A stretch of DNA of 64,000 nt from Oribacterium sinus (GTDB taxonomy: Bacteria; Bacillota; Clostridia; Lachnospirales; Lachnospiraceae), in the NCBI RefSeq assembly GCF_014202695.1, contig NZ_JACHHH010000011.1, positions 44,268 through 108,267 on the forward strand, in the 5' to 3' direction. Positions 37,170-45,379 of this stretch are shown here, piece after piece. The notes below the pieces were generated by a model that did no database searches, had not been told where the DNA came from, and saw nothing but the letters and a program-made list of their open reading frames with translations. Numbering within the stretch: the first letter of the stretch is position 1; every line of letters begins with the position of its first letter. A program made the position numbers and the translations under genes.

Positions 37170-37600
37170 GGCTCCTCCTTCCCCAAAATAAACTTCTTTT
37201 ACCCTTACTGAAAAAAAGTTTATCGGTGCATTCATCATACTATTTTATCGGTACTTTTGCAATTTGAATTACCCATTTTCAGAAATATTTAAGATGATAA
37301 CATGTATAAAAATCATTTATAAAATAGTGAAATAAATATTTTTTATTGTATAGAAAAAGTTATAAATATTTTTTTAATTCACTGTATAGATGATTTATAA
37401 GCCCAAAATCGGTATTCAGTATACAAGCGTCGAAAGGAATTTCTATCGGAAAACAATCTATAAAAAAACTATTCAGATACAAAATTCTCCTTTCTTTGTA
37501 ACCTGAAGAGGAAAACTACAGTCTTCCATAATGAGCAAACTTTCTCCGGCAAAGACTTGCCTGAGAGTATTATAGTACATTTTCAGAAAGTAGGTCTTCT
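37170..37600. other. 431-bp divergent spacer between mecA and the DUF4300 gene
   Basis: Very AT-rich near 37290-37400, with an imperfect long inverted repeat centred near 37355 (AAATCAT arms) and an operator-like site at 37314-37337. On the minus strand a TATAAT lies at about 37570-37575 and could give a long mecA leader. A CTC-GGCAA / TTGCC-GAG hairpin lies at about 37546-37567. No known riboswitch could be confirmed. Confidence 0.5.
37314..37337. promoter_or_regulatory. operator-like dyad upstream of the DUF4300 lipoprotein
   Basis: CATTTATA and AAATAAAT flank an AATAGTG-containing centre. The same centre and arms recur at 62135-62153 and 62203-62225 upstream of the oppA-like lipoprotein gene, so a shared repressor or activator site is possible. 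Confidence 0.4.
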
Positions 37601-38611
37601 ATGATAAAAAAGCAATTTGGAATTTTTCTGCTTGGCTTAAGCCTTCTTGCCGTAGCCTGCGGAAATAAAGGGACTTCCCCAAAAAAGGAAAGTACTGCTG
37701 CAGTCGCAGAGACTAAGCAAGGCAATGAGGTTTCCGTAGCGGAGACAAAACAAGGCAATGAGATTTCCGTAGCAGAGACTAAACAAGGCAATGACGTCTC
37801 CGACAGTCTTACACCTGTAAGTAAGGCAAAGCTCTCCCTAAAATATTCCAATCTGGTGGATCAGGAAAGTAGAGACCGGGTTTCCAATGCTTTAAAAAAT
37901 GCAGGTCTGAAAGATGAGAAAATCAAAGCATTTTTTGCCGCTGTGGATGAATATAACAATGCTGTCGGGAAGGACAATCTTGTACAAAAGATGACCACCA
38001 TTGACAAGGCATTTCCAAGCTTGGATACAGATAAGCTGGTGGATGCATGGTTAGATAAAGGGGGATATGTAGGTAGAAACTGTAGAATTACCGCCTACTC
38101 TTTGATGGGAGATTTTATCTCTGTAGGAAACCAGACTCCGGGGGATACCACTATGCTCTTTTCGGATTTTGATGCAATTTCCGCAAAAAACATTTTCACC
38201 GGAGAAGATAAGAAGAAATTCGATACCCTCTTCTCCTACATTGATGTAACAAATACGAAGGACAGCAAGGTTTTGGCCGAAGAAATTCAAAAATCCTGGA
38301 AGGAGAAAGAAATCTCTTTCCAAAACGACAAAATGCATATGATTTCCGTCTTTATGACCATGGATGACGGCAAGAATAAAGTGCAGGAATTCGTCGGGCA
38401 TGTGGGGGTTCTGGTACAGGACGGCGACAAATATCTCTTTATTGAAAAGCTGGCCTTTGAGCTTCCCTATCAGGTTGATGAATTTTCCAATCTCCAAGAG
38501 GTCAATGACTATTTAATGGGCTACTATGATCAGGATGCCGACGGTTTAAGTGCCAAACCCCTGATTTTTGAAGATGACCATGTACTAAAGGAATATCGAG
38601 TAGTAGAATAA
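37601..38611 (+). CDS. DUF4300-family lipoprotein
   Basis: 336 residues. Signal peptide MIKKQFGIFLLGLSLLAVA and lipobox Cys (AVACGN) indicate membrane anchoring on the outside. Residues 35-67 are three perfect-length copies of the 11-mer VAETKQGNEVS. The body from about 75 (KLSLKYSNLVDQESRDRVSN) through YVGRNCRITAYSLMG and EFVGHVGVLVQDGD to the end fits DUF4300, a family of Firmicutes surface lipoproteins without a known role. The Asn-Cys-Arg and Gly-His patterns hint at a papain/NlpC-like fold, which is speculation. It is followed after 42 bp by the GH114-type gene. Confidence 0.8.
   Translation: MIKKQFGIFLLGLSLLAVACGNKGTSPKKESTAAVAETKQGNEVSVAETKQGNEISVAETKQGNDVSDSLTPVSKAKLSLKYSNLVDQESRDRVSNALKNAGLKDEKIKAFFAAVDEYNNAVGKDNLVQKMTTIDKAFPSLDTDKLVDAWLDKGGYVGRNCRITAYSLMGDFISVGNQTPGDTTMLFSDFDAISAKNIFTGEDKKKFDTLFSYIDVTNTKDSKVLAEEIQKSWKEKEISFQNDKMHMISVFMTMDDGKNKVQEFVGHVGVLVQDGDKYLFIEKLAFELPYQVDEFSNLQEVNDYLMGYYDQDADGLSAKPLIFEDDHVLKEYRVVE
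37703..37801. repeat. 33-bp in-frame tandem repeat, three copies
   Basis: Codon-aligned copies at 37703-37735, 37736-37768 and 37769-37801 encode VAETKQGN-E/D-V/I-S. The copies differ at a few mostly synonymous sites, so the expansion is not entirely recent. Confidence 0.95.
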
Positions 38612-38653
38612 GATGGAAGCTACAGAAAGATGCATGAGAAATAAGGAGAACCC

Positions 38654-39514
38654 ATGAAAATAAAGAAAACACAAATCAGCTTTTTCCCCGCCCTGCTGCT
38701 TTGTGTTTTCTTTTTGCTTACGCTCAGCTTCTGTACCAAGGCTGAAAGCCCCAAAAAGGACTATGGGGTGTTTCTTGGAATTAGCGGAAATACCGGAATA
38801 GAGAGAAAGGATAAGGAAGCTCTCCAAAAGCTGAAAAACTACCGCATGGTGGTTCTGGAGCCTTCTAACTTTAGTCCTGAGCAGATTCGGGAAATCAAGG
38901 CGGAAGGTACAAAGGTTTACGGCTATCTGAACATCGGTGCCTTGGAAAATTTCCGCCCCTATTATGAAGATTTTAAAAAGGATAGTCTGGCGCCCTATGA
39001 AAACTGGGAGGAAGAATACTGGATGGATGTCAGTAATCCACAGTGGCAGGATTTTCTAATCAACAGTTTAGGAAAACAATATGCCGCCATGGGTTTAGAC
39101 GGTTTTTTTCTGGATAACACAGACATTTACTATCAATATCCCAAAGTGGATATCTATCAAGGGCTGAAAACAATTTTAACAGGGCTGAAGCAATACTCTC
39201 TCCCTCTAATTTTAAATGGAGGTGATACTTTCGTACAAAAAAGCATAGAGGATGGTAGCGCTTTAAGCCTCTTTGACGGGGTGAACCAGGAATGCGTCTT
39301 CACCAAAATCGATTTTTCCAAGCCCTCCTATCTTTCTCAGGATAAAGAAACTAAAGCTTATTATGAAGAATATTTGGAAAAAGCAAAAACTGCCGGTCTT
39401 TCAGTCTATCTCACAGAATATCATGCGAATTCCGAATTAAGCCAAGAGATTGAGCAGTACTGTAAAGAGAATGGCTTTCTTTGGTACAATGCGGAGAGCT
39501 TAGAGCTTAGATAG
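38654..39514 (+). CDS. GH114-type (endo-alpha-1,4-polygalactosaminidase-like) secreted protein
   Basis: 286 residues with a signal peptide (about 1-27, MKIKKTQISFFPALLLCVFF). A TIM-barrel follows: KNYRMVVLEPSNFSPEQIRE, VYGYLNIGALENFRPYYEDF, EEYWMDVSNPQWQDFLINSL and GLDGFFLDNTDIYY, the usual acidic positions of the TM1410/GH114 family. Related enzymes cleave galactosaminogalactan-type polymers; some are carbohydrate-processing proteins in exopolysaccharide loci. AAGGAG precedes the ATG. It is probably co-transcribed with the DUF4300 lipoprotein. A 14-bp tandem repeat begins 15 nt after its stop. Confidence 0.85.
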   Translation: MKIKKTQISFFPALLLCVFFLLTLSFCTKAESPKKDYGVFLGISGNTGIERKDKEALQKLKNYRMVVLEPSNFSPEQIREIKAEGTKVYGYLNIGALENFRPYYEDFKKDSLAPYENWEEEYWMDVSNPQWQDFLINSLGKQYAAMGLDGFFLDNTDIYYQYPKVDIYQGLKTILTGLKQYSLPLILNGGDTFVQKSIEDGSALSLFDGVNQECVFTKIDFSKPSYLSQDKETKAYYEEYLEKAKTAGLSVYLTEYHANSELSQEIEQYCKENGFLWYNAESLELR

Positions 39515-39528
39515 AGCGATTTCTTTTT

Positions 39529-39598
39529 CTCTATTTCTTTTGTTCTATTTCTTTTGCTCTATTTCTTTCGTTCTATTTCTTTTGCTCTATTTTTTTTG
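39529..39598. repeat. 14-bp tandem repeat, five copies, after the GH114-type gene
   Basis: Five exact-length units of (C/T)TCTATTTCTTTTG at 39529, 39543, 39557, 39571 and 39585. The first base pair alternates CT/TT between neighbours, as if a 28-bp unit had been duplicated. The array lies between the GH114-type stop and the 3' end of the convergent HEAT gene. Confidence 0.95.
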
Positions 39599-39657
39599 CT
39601 GTTTTATGATTTTTCCCCGGTTCCTTCCCTAGTAAGGAGTTTATTTTCCCCTTTTAT

Positions 39658-40458
39658 TTACTTCGTATATAAAAATCTAAGTGCGGATTTCTTTGCCTTT
39701 TCTATTTTTTCAAGCTCTATATTTTCTATGGCAGAGCTTGTAATCCATTTTTTCCCAAATATAGTTTGTGCGGATTCCAAGATCAGCCCACAGGCATAGG
39801 CATCCTTTTCTTCTAAGATAGCTCTTGCAAATTCTGCTCGTATTTTTTCCTGTAAAACCGCCTTATTCACCCGATGAAAAGACATTTGCATAAGACTTGT
39901 GGCAGACCAAGCCCTGCAAAGAGCATCTTCATCGCTATGCATTTGTTTTATGAGAACTTCGATTTCCTTGGATGAGCCCACCCATCCAAGGGCAATAATT
40001 AGCTTAGAACGAAGAAAGGCTTCTCCTTCTTTTTCCAAAAGCTCAGTCAAAAAAACTGCCAAGCAATCACAATAGGAAGTATAAAACGTTCTATGCTTTA
40101 ACTTGGAAAGACATACTGCCATCAAATAGGCAGTAAATGCTCTCTTCCTTTTTTCCTGCTCTTCCATCTTGCGAAGCTTTTCCCATAAAAACTTCAGCCC
40201 TTCTTCTCCATGACAATCAAAACTGTTCTCTAAGAAAAGCTGCGTCTCTTCTTCCCAGTCCTTACAGATTAGCTGGTAATGATAAGCTATCTCACCACTA
40301 TTTCCAAGAGCAGAAATAAAACGAATCCTATCCCCATCAGGGAAACCCTCCGCTTCCAGCTTACGATATTCTTCCCCCAAAGCTTCTTTTGAAAACTCCG
40401 GCTTCTGCACCATTGCCTCTACAGCTTCTCTTGCATTTTTATTGAATAAATCCGCCAT
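39658..40458 (-). CDS. HEAT-repeat-like helical protein
   Basis: About 266 residues from the ATG at 40458, 23 nt after the dnaB stop, with AGGGAAAAG upstream. It is almost wholly alpha-helical, with segments such as IRFISALGNSGEIAYHYQLI, LRSKLIIALGWVGSSKEIEV and CRAWSATSLMQMSF spaced like HEAT/armadillo repeats. No catalytic motif is seen. It is placed directly behind dnaB and is probably co-transcribed. The role is unknown; a scaffold or regulator is a guess. Confidence 0.65.
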   Translation of the reverse strand: MADLFNKNAREAVEAMVQKPEFSKEALGEEYRKLEAEGFPDGDRIRFISALGNSGEIAYHYQLICKDWEEETQLFLENSFDCHGEEGLKFLWEKLRKMEEQEKRKRAFTAYLMAVCLSKLKHRTFYTSYCDCLAVFLTELLEKEGEAFLRSKLIIALGWVGSSKEIEVLIKQMHSDEDALCRAWSATSLMQMSFHRVNKAVLQEKIRAEFARAILEEKDAYACGLILESAQTIFGKKWITSSAIENIELEKIEKAKKSALRFLYTK

Positions 40459-40481
40459 AAGCTTTTCCCTATTATATCTAT

Positions 40482-41840
40482 CTAGTGCTTCTCTCTTGTT
40501 GCATTCACAAACCTTGTATACTGTGGTTGCCATCCCAGAGTAACCGTTCCGATGGGACCGTTTCTTTGCTTGGCAATGATAACCTCCGCCACATTGGGGG
40601 TCTCCGAATCCTTGTGGTAATAATCATCACGATATAAGAACATTACAATGTCCGCGTCCTGCTCGATGGCTCCCGACTCTCTTAAGTCGGAAAGCATAGG
40701 ACGATGATCAGGTCTTTGTTCTACAGCTCTGGACAGCTGAGAAAGGGCAATCACCGGACAATCCATTTCTCTGGCAATGGCCTTTAAGGAGCGGGATATT
40801 TCGGAGATTTCCTGCTGTCTGTTTTCCGAAGAACGTTTTCCTCTTTCTCCGCTCATCAGCTGTAAATAGTCAATCATAATCAGAGAAATGCCCTTTTCCA
40901 GCTTCATCTTCCGGCATTTGCCCCGAAGTTCGGAAACCGTGATTCCGGGCGTATCATCAATCACCATATTGGCATGGGAAATACGGTCAATTCCCTCAAT
41001 CAGATTTCCCCAATCCTCATCGGTAAGGTTTCCCTTTCGCAGTTTATCCGCGTCAATGGAGGTTTCCAAAGAGAGCAGACGGTTTACCAGCTGCTCCTTG
41101 GACATTTCCAAAGAGAATACCATGGCAGGCTCCCGTTTCTTTACCGCCACATGGTCCAGGATATTGAGTACAAAGGCGGTTTTTCCCATGGAAGGACGAG
41201 CGGCAATCAGAATCAAGTCCGATTTTTGCAGCCCGGCGGTTCGATAATCCAGGTCAATAAAGCCGGTAGGCACACCGGTGATGGATTCCTTTTGCTTGGA
41301 AGCGGCTTCAATGCGTCGAAGCACATTCATCGCCACCTCATCAATGGGAACAAACTGCCGGTTATTTTTCTGCATCAGCAGCTGGAAAATCCGTTTCTCC
41401 GTACTTTCCAGTATGGTCTCCAAATCTTCTTTCCCGCTATAGCAAAGCTCTGCAATCTCCTCATTGGTTTTAATCAAAGCCCGCAGGGTAGACTTTTCCT
41501 TTACCATCTCCGCATAGAGACGAACATTTCCCACACTGGGAACGGAAATCGCCAAATTTCTAAGGGTTTCCAGAGAAAAAAACTCCGGCGGAACATCCTT
41601 TTTTCTTCGAAGACGCTCTTGAAGACTGACAAAGTCAATGCTCACGCCCTCGGAAGACATTTCCCGCATGGCATCAAACAAAATATGATATTGTCTATTG
41701 TAAAAATCCTCCGGTACCAGAATTTCCAAAGCAGTCATCACCGCATCCTGGTCTCGAATCATGGCACCGATGACACTTTCTTCCGCTTCCTTGGCATGGG
41801 GAACGGTTCTTAGTACCAGGCGCTCTTCCTGTTCAGCCAT
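40482..41840 (-). CDS. dnaB: replicative DNA helicase
   Basis: 452 residues. The N-terminal DnaB domain reads VPHAKEAEESVIGAMIRDQD, and the RecA-like motor follows with Walker A AARPSMGKTA, Walker B SLIMIDYLQLMS, and the conserved LSQLSRAVEQRPDHRPMLSD and RESGAIEQDADIVMFLYRDD. It unwinds DNA at the fork as a hexamer. It sits in the gdpP-rplI-dnaB order common in Firmicutes. No intein is present. Confidence 0.98.
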   Translation of the reverse strand: MAEQEERLVLRTVPHAKEAEESVIGAMIRDQDAVMTALEILVPEDFYNRQYHILFDAMREMSSEGVSIDFVSLQERLRRKKDVPPEFFSLETLRNLAISVPSVGNVRLYAEMVKEKSTLRALIKTNEEIAELCYSGKEDLETILESTEKRIFQLLMQKNNRQFVPIDEVAMNVLRRIEAASKQKESITGVPTGFIDLDYRTAGLQKSDLILIAARPSMGKTAFVLNILDHVAVKKREPAMVFSLEMSKEQLVNRLLSLETSIDADKLRKGNLTDEDWGNLIEGIDRISHANMVIDDTPGITVSELRGKCRKMKLEKGISLIMIDYLQLMSGERGKRSSENRQQEISEISRSLKAIAREMDCPVIALSQLSRAVEQRPDHRPMLSDLRESGAIEQDADIVMFLYRDDYYHKDSETPNVAEVIIAKQRNGPIGTVTLGWQPQYTRFVNATREKH

Positions 41841-41926
41841 TTTTCTTCCCTCTCTACTTTCGGTCTAAAAAACTTCTCTCCTTTTCTTTAGCATTTTTCG
41901 AAAAAGAGAGAAGTCTTGAAATTTCT

Positions 41927-42376
41927 TTAGGCCTGTGGCTGAACGCTTACATGGAGGGTTGCTTCCACATCCTTATGCAGCTTCACCTTGATGTCATAGC
42001 CTCCGAAATTCTTCATAGGTACATCCAGCTCCATTTTCTTCTTGTCCACAGTAAGCTTGTGCTGCTTCTTCAGTTCCTCCTGTACTTCCTTAGTGGAAAT
42101 GGAACCGAAGGCTCTTCCGTCTTTTCCGGCCTTCATGGTAAACACCAGCTTGATAGCCTCCAGCTTTTCCTTTAATTCCTTAGCCTCTGCCAGTCTTTCC
42201 TCTGCCAGTTTTTCCGCATTCTGCAGCTGTAACTTCAAGGTATTTAAGTTCTTCGCATCCGCCGGTACACCGGTTTTGGTGGGTAAAATGAAGTTTCTTC
42301 CATAACCTTCACTAACCTCTACGATTTCTCCCTTTTTTCCTAATGCTTTTACGTCCTTTAATAAAATTACCTTCAT
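41927..42376 (-). CDS. rplI: 50S ribosomal protein L9
   Basis: 149 residues. The N-terminal rRNA-binding domain is MKVILLKDVKALGKKGEIVE followed by SEGYGRNFILPTK. A long central helix and a C-terminal domain with GRAFGSISTKEVQEEL follow. The ATG overlaps the gdpP stop (TAATG), indicating coupled translation. Confidence 0.98.
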   Translation of the reverse strand: MKVILLKDVKALGKKGEIVEVSEGYGRNFILPTKTGVPADAKNLNTLKLQLQNAEKLAEERLAEAKELKEKLEAIKLVFTMKAGKDGRAFGSISTKEVQEELKKQHKLTVDKKKMELDVPMKNFGGYDIKVKLHKDVEATLHVSVQPQA

Positions 42377-44418
42377 TACTCTACTTCTCCTTCCTCAATC
42401 ATCTCATCGATGGCCTTTTTGACCTGCACAATGCAGTCTGCCACTTCACCCTCTTTAATCTGGGCTCCTGCCACGGTGCGGTGTCCTCCGCCCCCCAGCT
42501 TTTCCATTAAAACCTGCACATTCATCTCATCGATGGAACGGGCAGAAATGAACACTACGTCATTTACCTTGGTTAAGACCACGCTGGCCTTAATTCCCCG
42601 AATGTTTAACAGCTCGTTGGCGGTCTTGGCACCAAGTACCGTGGGGCTTTCCGTGCCTTCACAGGAAACACTGCTGATGGCGAAGAAATCCCGGTAAATA
42701 TCCGCCCGACTGATAGCCTCCGCCTTGGCCTGATAATCGCTGAAATCTTCTCTGAATACCTTTCGGATTCTGGTGATATCCGCGCCGCAACGTCTCAGAT
42801 AAGCCGCCGCCTCAAAGGTTCTTACACCGGTCTGGTTGGTAAACTCTCTGGTATCAATCACGATACCGCCATACATACAGTCCGCCTCAATAGGCTTTGC
42901 CTTGATGCCGTCCCGAATATACTGCATCATTTCCGCAATCAACTCGGAAGCGGAGGAGGCATAGGGCTCGCAATAGCTTAATACCGCCCCTTGAATCGTT
43001 TCGGAGCTTTGTCTATGATGGTCAAAAACCACCTTGGTCTTCACCATGGTAAGAAGTTCCGGTTCATCAATAATGGAAGGTCTGTCACAGTCTACCACCA
43101 CCAACATGGTGTTGTTATCCACCAAATCCTTCGCAGTTTCTCCGTCAATAAACATATCCTTCGGATAATCTTCATTTTCCAGAAAACGCTCTTTTAAGGG
43201 TAAAATGGTGGAGGTTACCCCGTTCTGAACAATATAGGCTCTCTTATCCAAGGCGGTAACCATACGATACACACCCACGGAGGAACCCAGACAGTCCATA
43301 TCACTGTTGATATGTCCCATAATGAGTACCTTGTCCTTGGACTCGATTAACTCCTGGAAGGCCTGAGCCTTCACTCTGGCCTTTACTCTGGTAACACGTT
43401 CCGTGCTCTGGCTCTTTCCGCCGAAGAAGTTTAACTTCTCAGGGGTCTTTACGATAGCCTGGTCGCCTCCACGGCCCAGCGCCATATCCATACTGGTTCT
43501 GGCATATTCATAGTTCTGGGCATAATCCCCCGCACCGAAACCGATACCCAAGCTGAGGGTTACGGAGAGGTCATTTCCCACATCTACCTTCTTCACCTCT
43601 TCCAGAATGGAGAAGCGGTCATCCATCATTTTTTCCAAAGCGGATTGCTTAAGAATGAAAAAATATTTATCCTTTTCGATTTTCTTTACTACGCCGTTGG
43701 CAGAATCGATATAACGGTTAATCTTTCGATCCACTAAAGCAGTAAGCAGGGATCTTCTCACCTCCTCAATCTGCTCCATAACTTCTTCGTAGTTGTCTAC
43801 ATAGGCAAGACCTACTACGATTCTCTCCTCATCCAGCTTCTGCTGTAATTCCAATTCTTCCGTTTCATCCCGAAGGTAAACCGCAATTAAACGAGTCTCC
43901 TCCGATAAGGTAAGGGATTCCGGCTCCGCATCCTGCAAGGAATCCACACGAATCAGGTCAATACAGTACTTTCTGTCCTTAAAGGAAGAATGTACTTCCA
44001 AGACCGCTCCGCTTTCCGTCAATATCTCTTTCTGAATATTGGGGAAAAGGGAAAGTAAATTCTTCTTTACCCCGCTGTCTTTTTGTAAGATGTGATGGAA
44101 GGCTTTGTTTTCCCAAAGAATTCCTCCCTCTTCATTGACGATACAATAGGCTGTAGGCATCTCTTCAAAAAGTCTGGCGTTGCTATCATTTGCCTTTAAG
44201 GAGAATTCCAAAAGGGAGGACATCAGCTTGGACTTTCTGCTCTGATAGAGATACAGTACAAAACAGACATATACTACAGCAAAAAAGAGAAGGACAAAAA
44301 ACGCCTTCCAATCGATAAAGCTTACCGAAATTAAAATAGGAATCCACAGGAGAGAAAGCCAAATGGGCCACCGAAGATACTGGTCTATCGTCCCTGGTAT
44401 TGATTTTCTTTTCTTCAT
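42376..44418 (-). CDS. gdpP: cyclic-di-AMP phosphodiesterase (DHH/DHHA1)
   Basis: 680 residues. Two N-terminal membrane helices (about 17-55) are followed by a PAS-like domain (EEMPTAYCIVNEEGGILWEN), a degenerate GGDEF domain (motif replaced by GRGGDQ) and a DHH-DHHA1 phosphodiesterase. The last has IMGHINSDMDCLGSSVGVYR, VVDCDRPSI, DHH in VVFDHHRQSSE and GGGGHRTVAGAQ. It hydrolyses c-di-AMP to pApA, controlling potassium and wall homeostasis. The complete DHH metal ligands suggest it is active. Confidence 0.95.
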   Translation of the reverse strand: MKKRKSIPGTIDQYLRWPIWLSLLWIPILISVSFIDWKAFFVLLFFAVVYVCFVLYLYQSRKSKLMSSLLEFSLKANDSNARLFEEMPTAYCIVNEEGGILWENKAFHHILQKDSGVKKNLLSLFPNIQKEILTESGAVLEVHSSFKDRKYCIDLIRVDSLQDAEPESLTLSEETRLIAVYLRDETEELELQQKLDEERIVVGLAYVDNYEEVMEQIEEVRRSLLTALVDRKINRYIDSANGVVKKIEKDKYFFILKQSALEKMMDDRFSILEEVKKVDVGNDLSVTLSLGIGFGAGDYAQNYEYARTSMDMALGRGGDQAIVKTPEKLNFFGGKSQSTERVTRVKARVKAQAFQELIESKDKVLIMGHINSDMDCLGSSVGVYRMVTALDKRAYIVQNGVTSTILPLKERFLENEDYPKDMFIDGETAKDLVDNNTMLVVVDCDRPSIIDEPELLTMVKTKVVFDHHRQSSETIQGAVLSYCEPYASSASELIAEMMQYIRDGIKAKPIEADCMYGGIVIDTREFTNQTGVRTFEAAAYLRRCGADITRIRKVFREDFSDYQAKAEAISRADIYRDFFAISSVSCEGTESPTVLGAKTANELLNIRGIKASVVLTKVNDVVFISARSIDEMNVQVLMEKLGGGGHRTVAGAQIKEGEVADCIVQVKKAIDEMIEEGEVE

Positions 44419-44550
44419 CTTTCCTCTTTCTAAAAAAATACGCTGTGCCCTATTATACCCTTTCTTTTCTCATAGGTAAAGATAGAGAAAAAAACGAAAA
44501 AATCTTTTCTCTACTTAATAAAAAACATTTTATCCTTAAGATTTTCTTTA

Positions 44551-44579
44551 TTGTCTTTCTCTTTTCCAGTCGTTACAAT
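44551..44579 (+). promoter_or_regulatory. promoter of the secreted cell-wall-binding-like gene
   Basis: TTGTCT, a 17-nt spacer, TACAAT on the plus strand, about 57 nt before the ATG at 44637. Confidence 0.6.
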
Positions 44580-44636
44580 GATGCAGAGTTTAAGGGATTC
44601 TATAATGATCCCAAGTCCATTTTAATGAGGTGAAAT

Positions 44637-45116
44637 ATGAGAAAAATGAAAATAGCGGTAGCAATGATGGCATTAAGCCTTCTTTCCAGCATTCCCGCCC
44701 TGGCAAACTGGAATAAGGGTGCGGGGGCGAACAGCAACCGTTGGTGGTATGAAAATGAAGATCATTCCTATGCACATTCCGGTTGGTTCTGGTTAGACGG
44801 AAACAATGACGGTGTAGCAGAGTGCTATTATTTCGACCAGGAAGGTTGGGCATTACTTTCCACCACCACTCCTGACGGCTACACCGTAGATGAGAACGGT
44901 GCTTGGGTTGTGGACGGCGAAGTACAGACCAAAGACGTGGAAGTAAAGGCTAGTCCTAAAACCACCACGGTAAAAAAGAAGCAGAGAAAGAACGGTGTAA
45001 TCAAGGAGTATAAGGTACATGCTTCCGGCTCTTCCACCGGTGTTGCGCCAAAGCAGGGTGAAGTCAACGGAGCAGACTTTAATACCGAGCATCCGGCGGA
45101 CAATAGTAAAAACTAA
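44637..45116 (+). CDS. secreted protein with cell-wall-binding-like repeats
   Basis: 159 residues. Signal peptide MRKMKIAVAMMALSLLSSIP with cleavage probably after ALA. The next about 60 residues are Trp/Tyr/Gly-rich (NRWWYENEDHSYAHSGWFWL, CYYFDQEGWALLSTT, ENGAWV), like two choline-binding-type repeats of Clostridia. The C-terminal half is basic and low in hydrophobics. It has AGGTG before the ATG and its own promoter. It converges on the Wzz-like gene across palindromic element copy 2. Confidence 0.75.
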   Translation: MRKMKIAVAMMALSLLSSIPALANWNKGAGANSNRWWYENEDHSYAHSGWFWLDGNNDGVAECYYFDQEGWALLSTTTPDGYTVDENGAWVVDGEVQTKDVEVKASPKTTTVKKKQRKNGVIKEYKVHASGSSTGVAPKQGEVNGADFNTEHPADNSKN

Positions 45117-45379
45117 AGTCCTAAGTGTAATTTTATATAAAAAGGGAATGTAAAAAATCAATAAATAGAATTTTATGCAGTATAGGTCTGAAACTCGGGG
45201 TACGCTCTCGCTAGCTTCGCCACGCAGCAGTACTAACTTCAAGCATCGCTTCACTCGCTTTCAGTAAGTACCGGCGGGCTCAGACTACCCCCCATTTCAG
45301 ACCTATACTGCATAAAAAATTACTCTATAATCCTGATTTTACATTCCCTTTTTTTAATATAAAATTACACCAAGGACTT
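45116..45379. repeat. palindromic intergenic element, copy 2 (core 45174-45314)
   Basis: Same 18-bp terminal inverted repeat as copy 1, in inverse orientation, with a 141-bp core. The core shares GGGGTAGTCTGAGCCCGCC and GGCGAAGCTAGCGAGAGCG with copy 1. The inner stem is different in sequence (ACTGAAAGC/GCTTGAAGT instead of GCGAAAAAC/GTTTTTCGC) but has the same 9-bp length and 12-nt loop. Outer arms AAGTCCT..GTGTAATTTTATAT..GGGAATGTAAAA run from the stop of the upstream gene to inside the last codons (..GVILY stop) of the convergent Wzz-like gene. Confidence 0.9.

Noticed and set aside
37480..37570. On the minus strand CTCTCAGGCAAG and a later CTCTTCAGGTTACAAAG resemble the 3' parts of glycine riboswitch aptamers.
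   Set aside because: The CCGAAGG core is missing, the TATAAT box at about 37570-37575 would start transcription only just before the first match, and the downstream gene on that strand is mecA. Probably chance.
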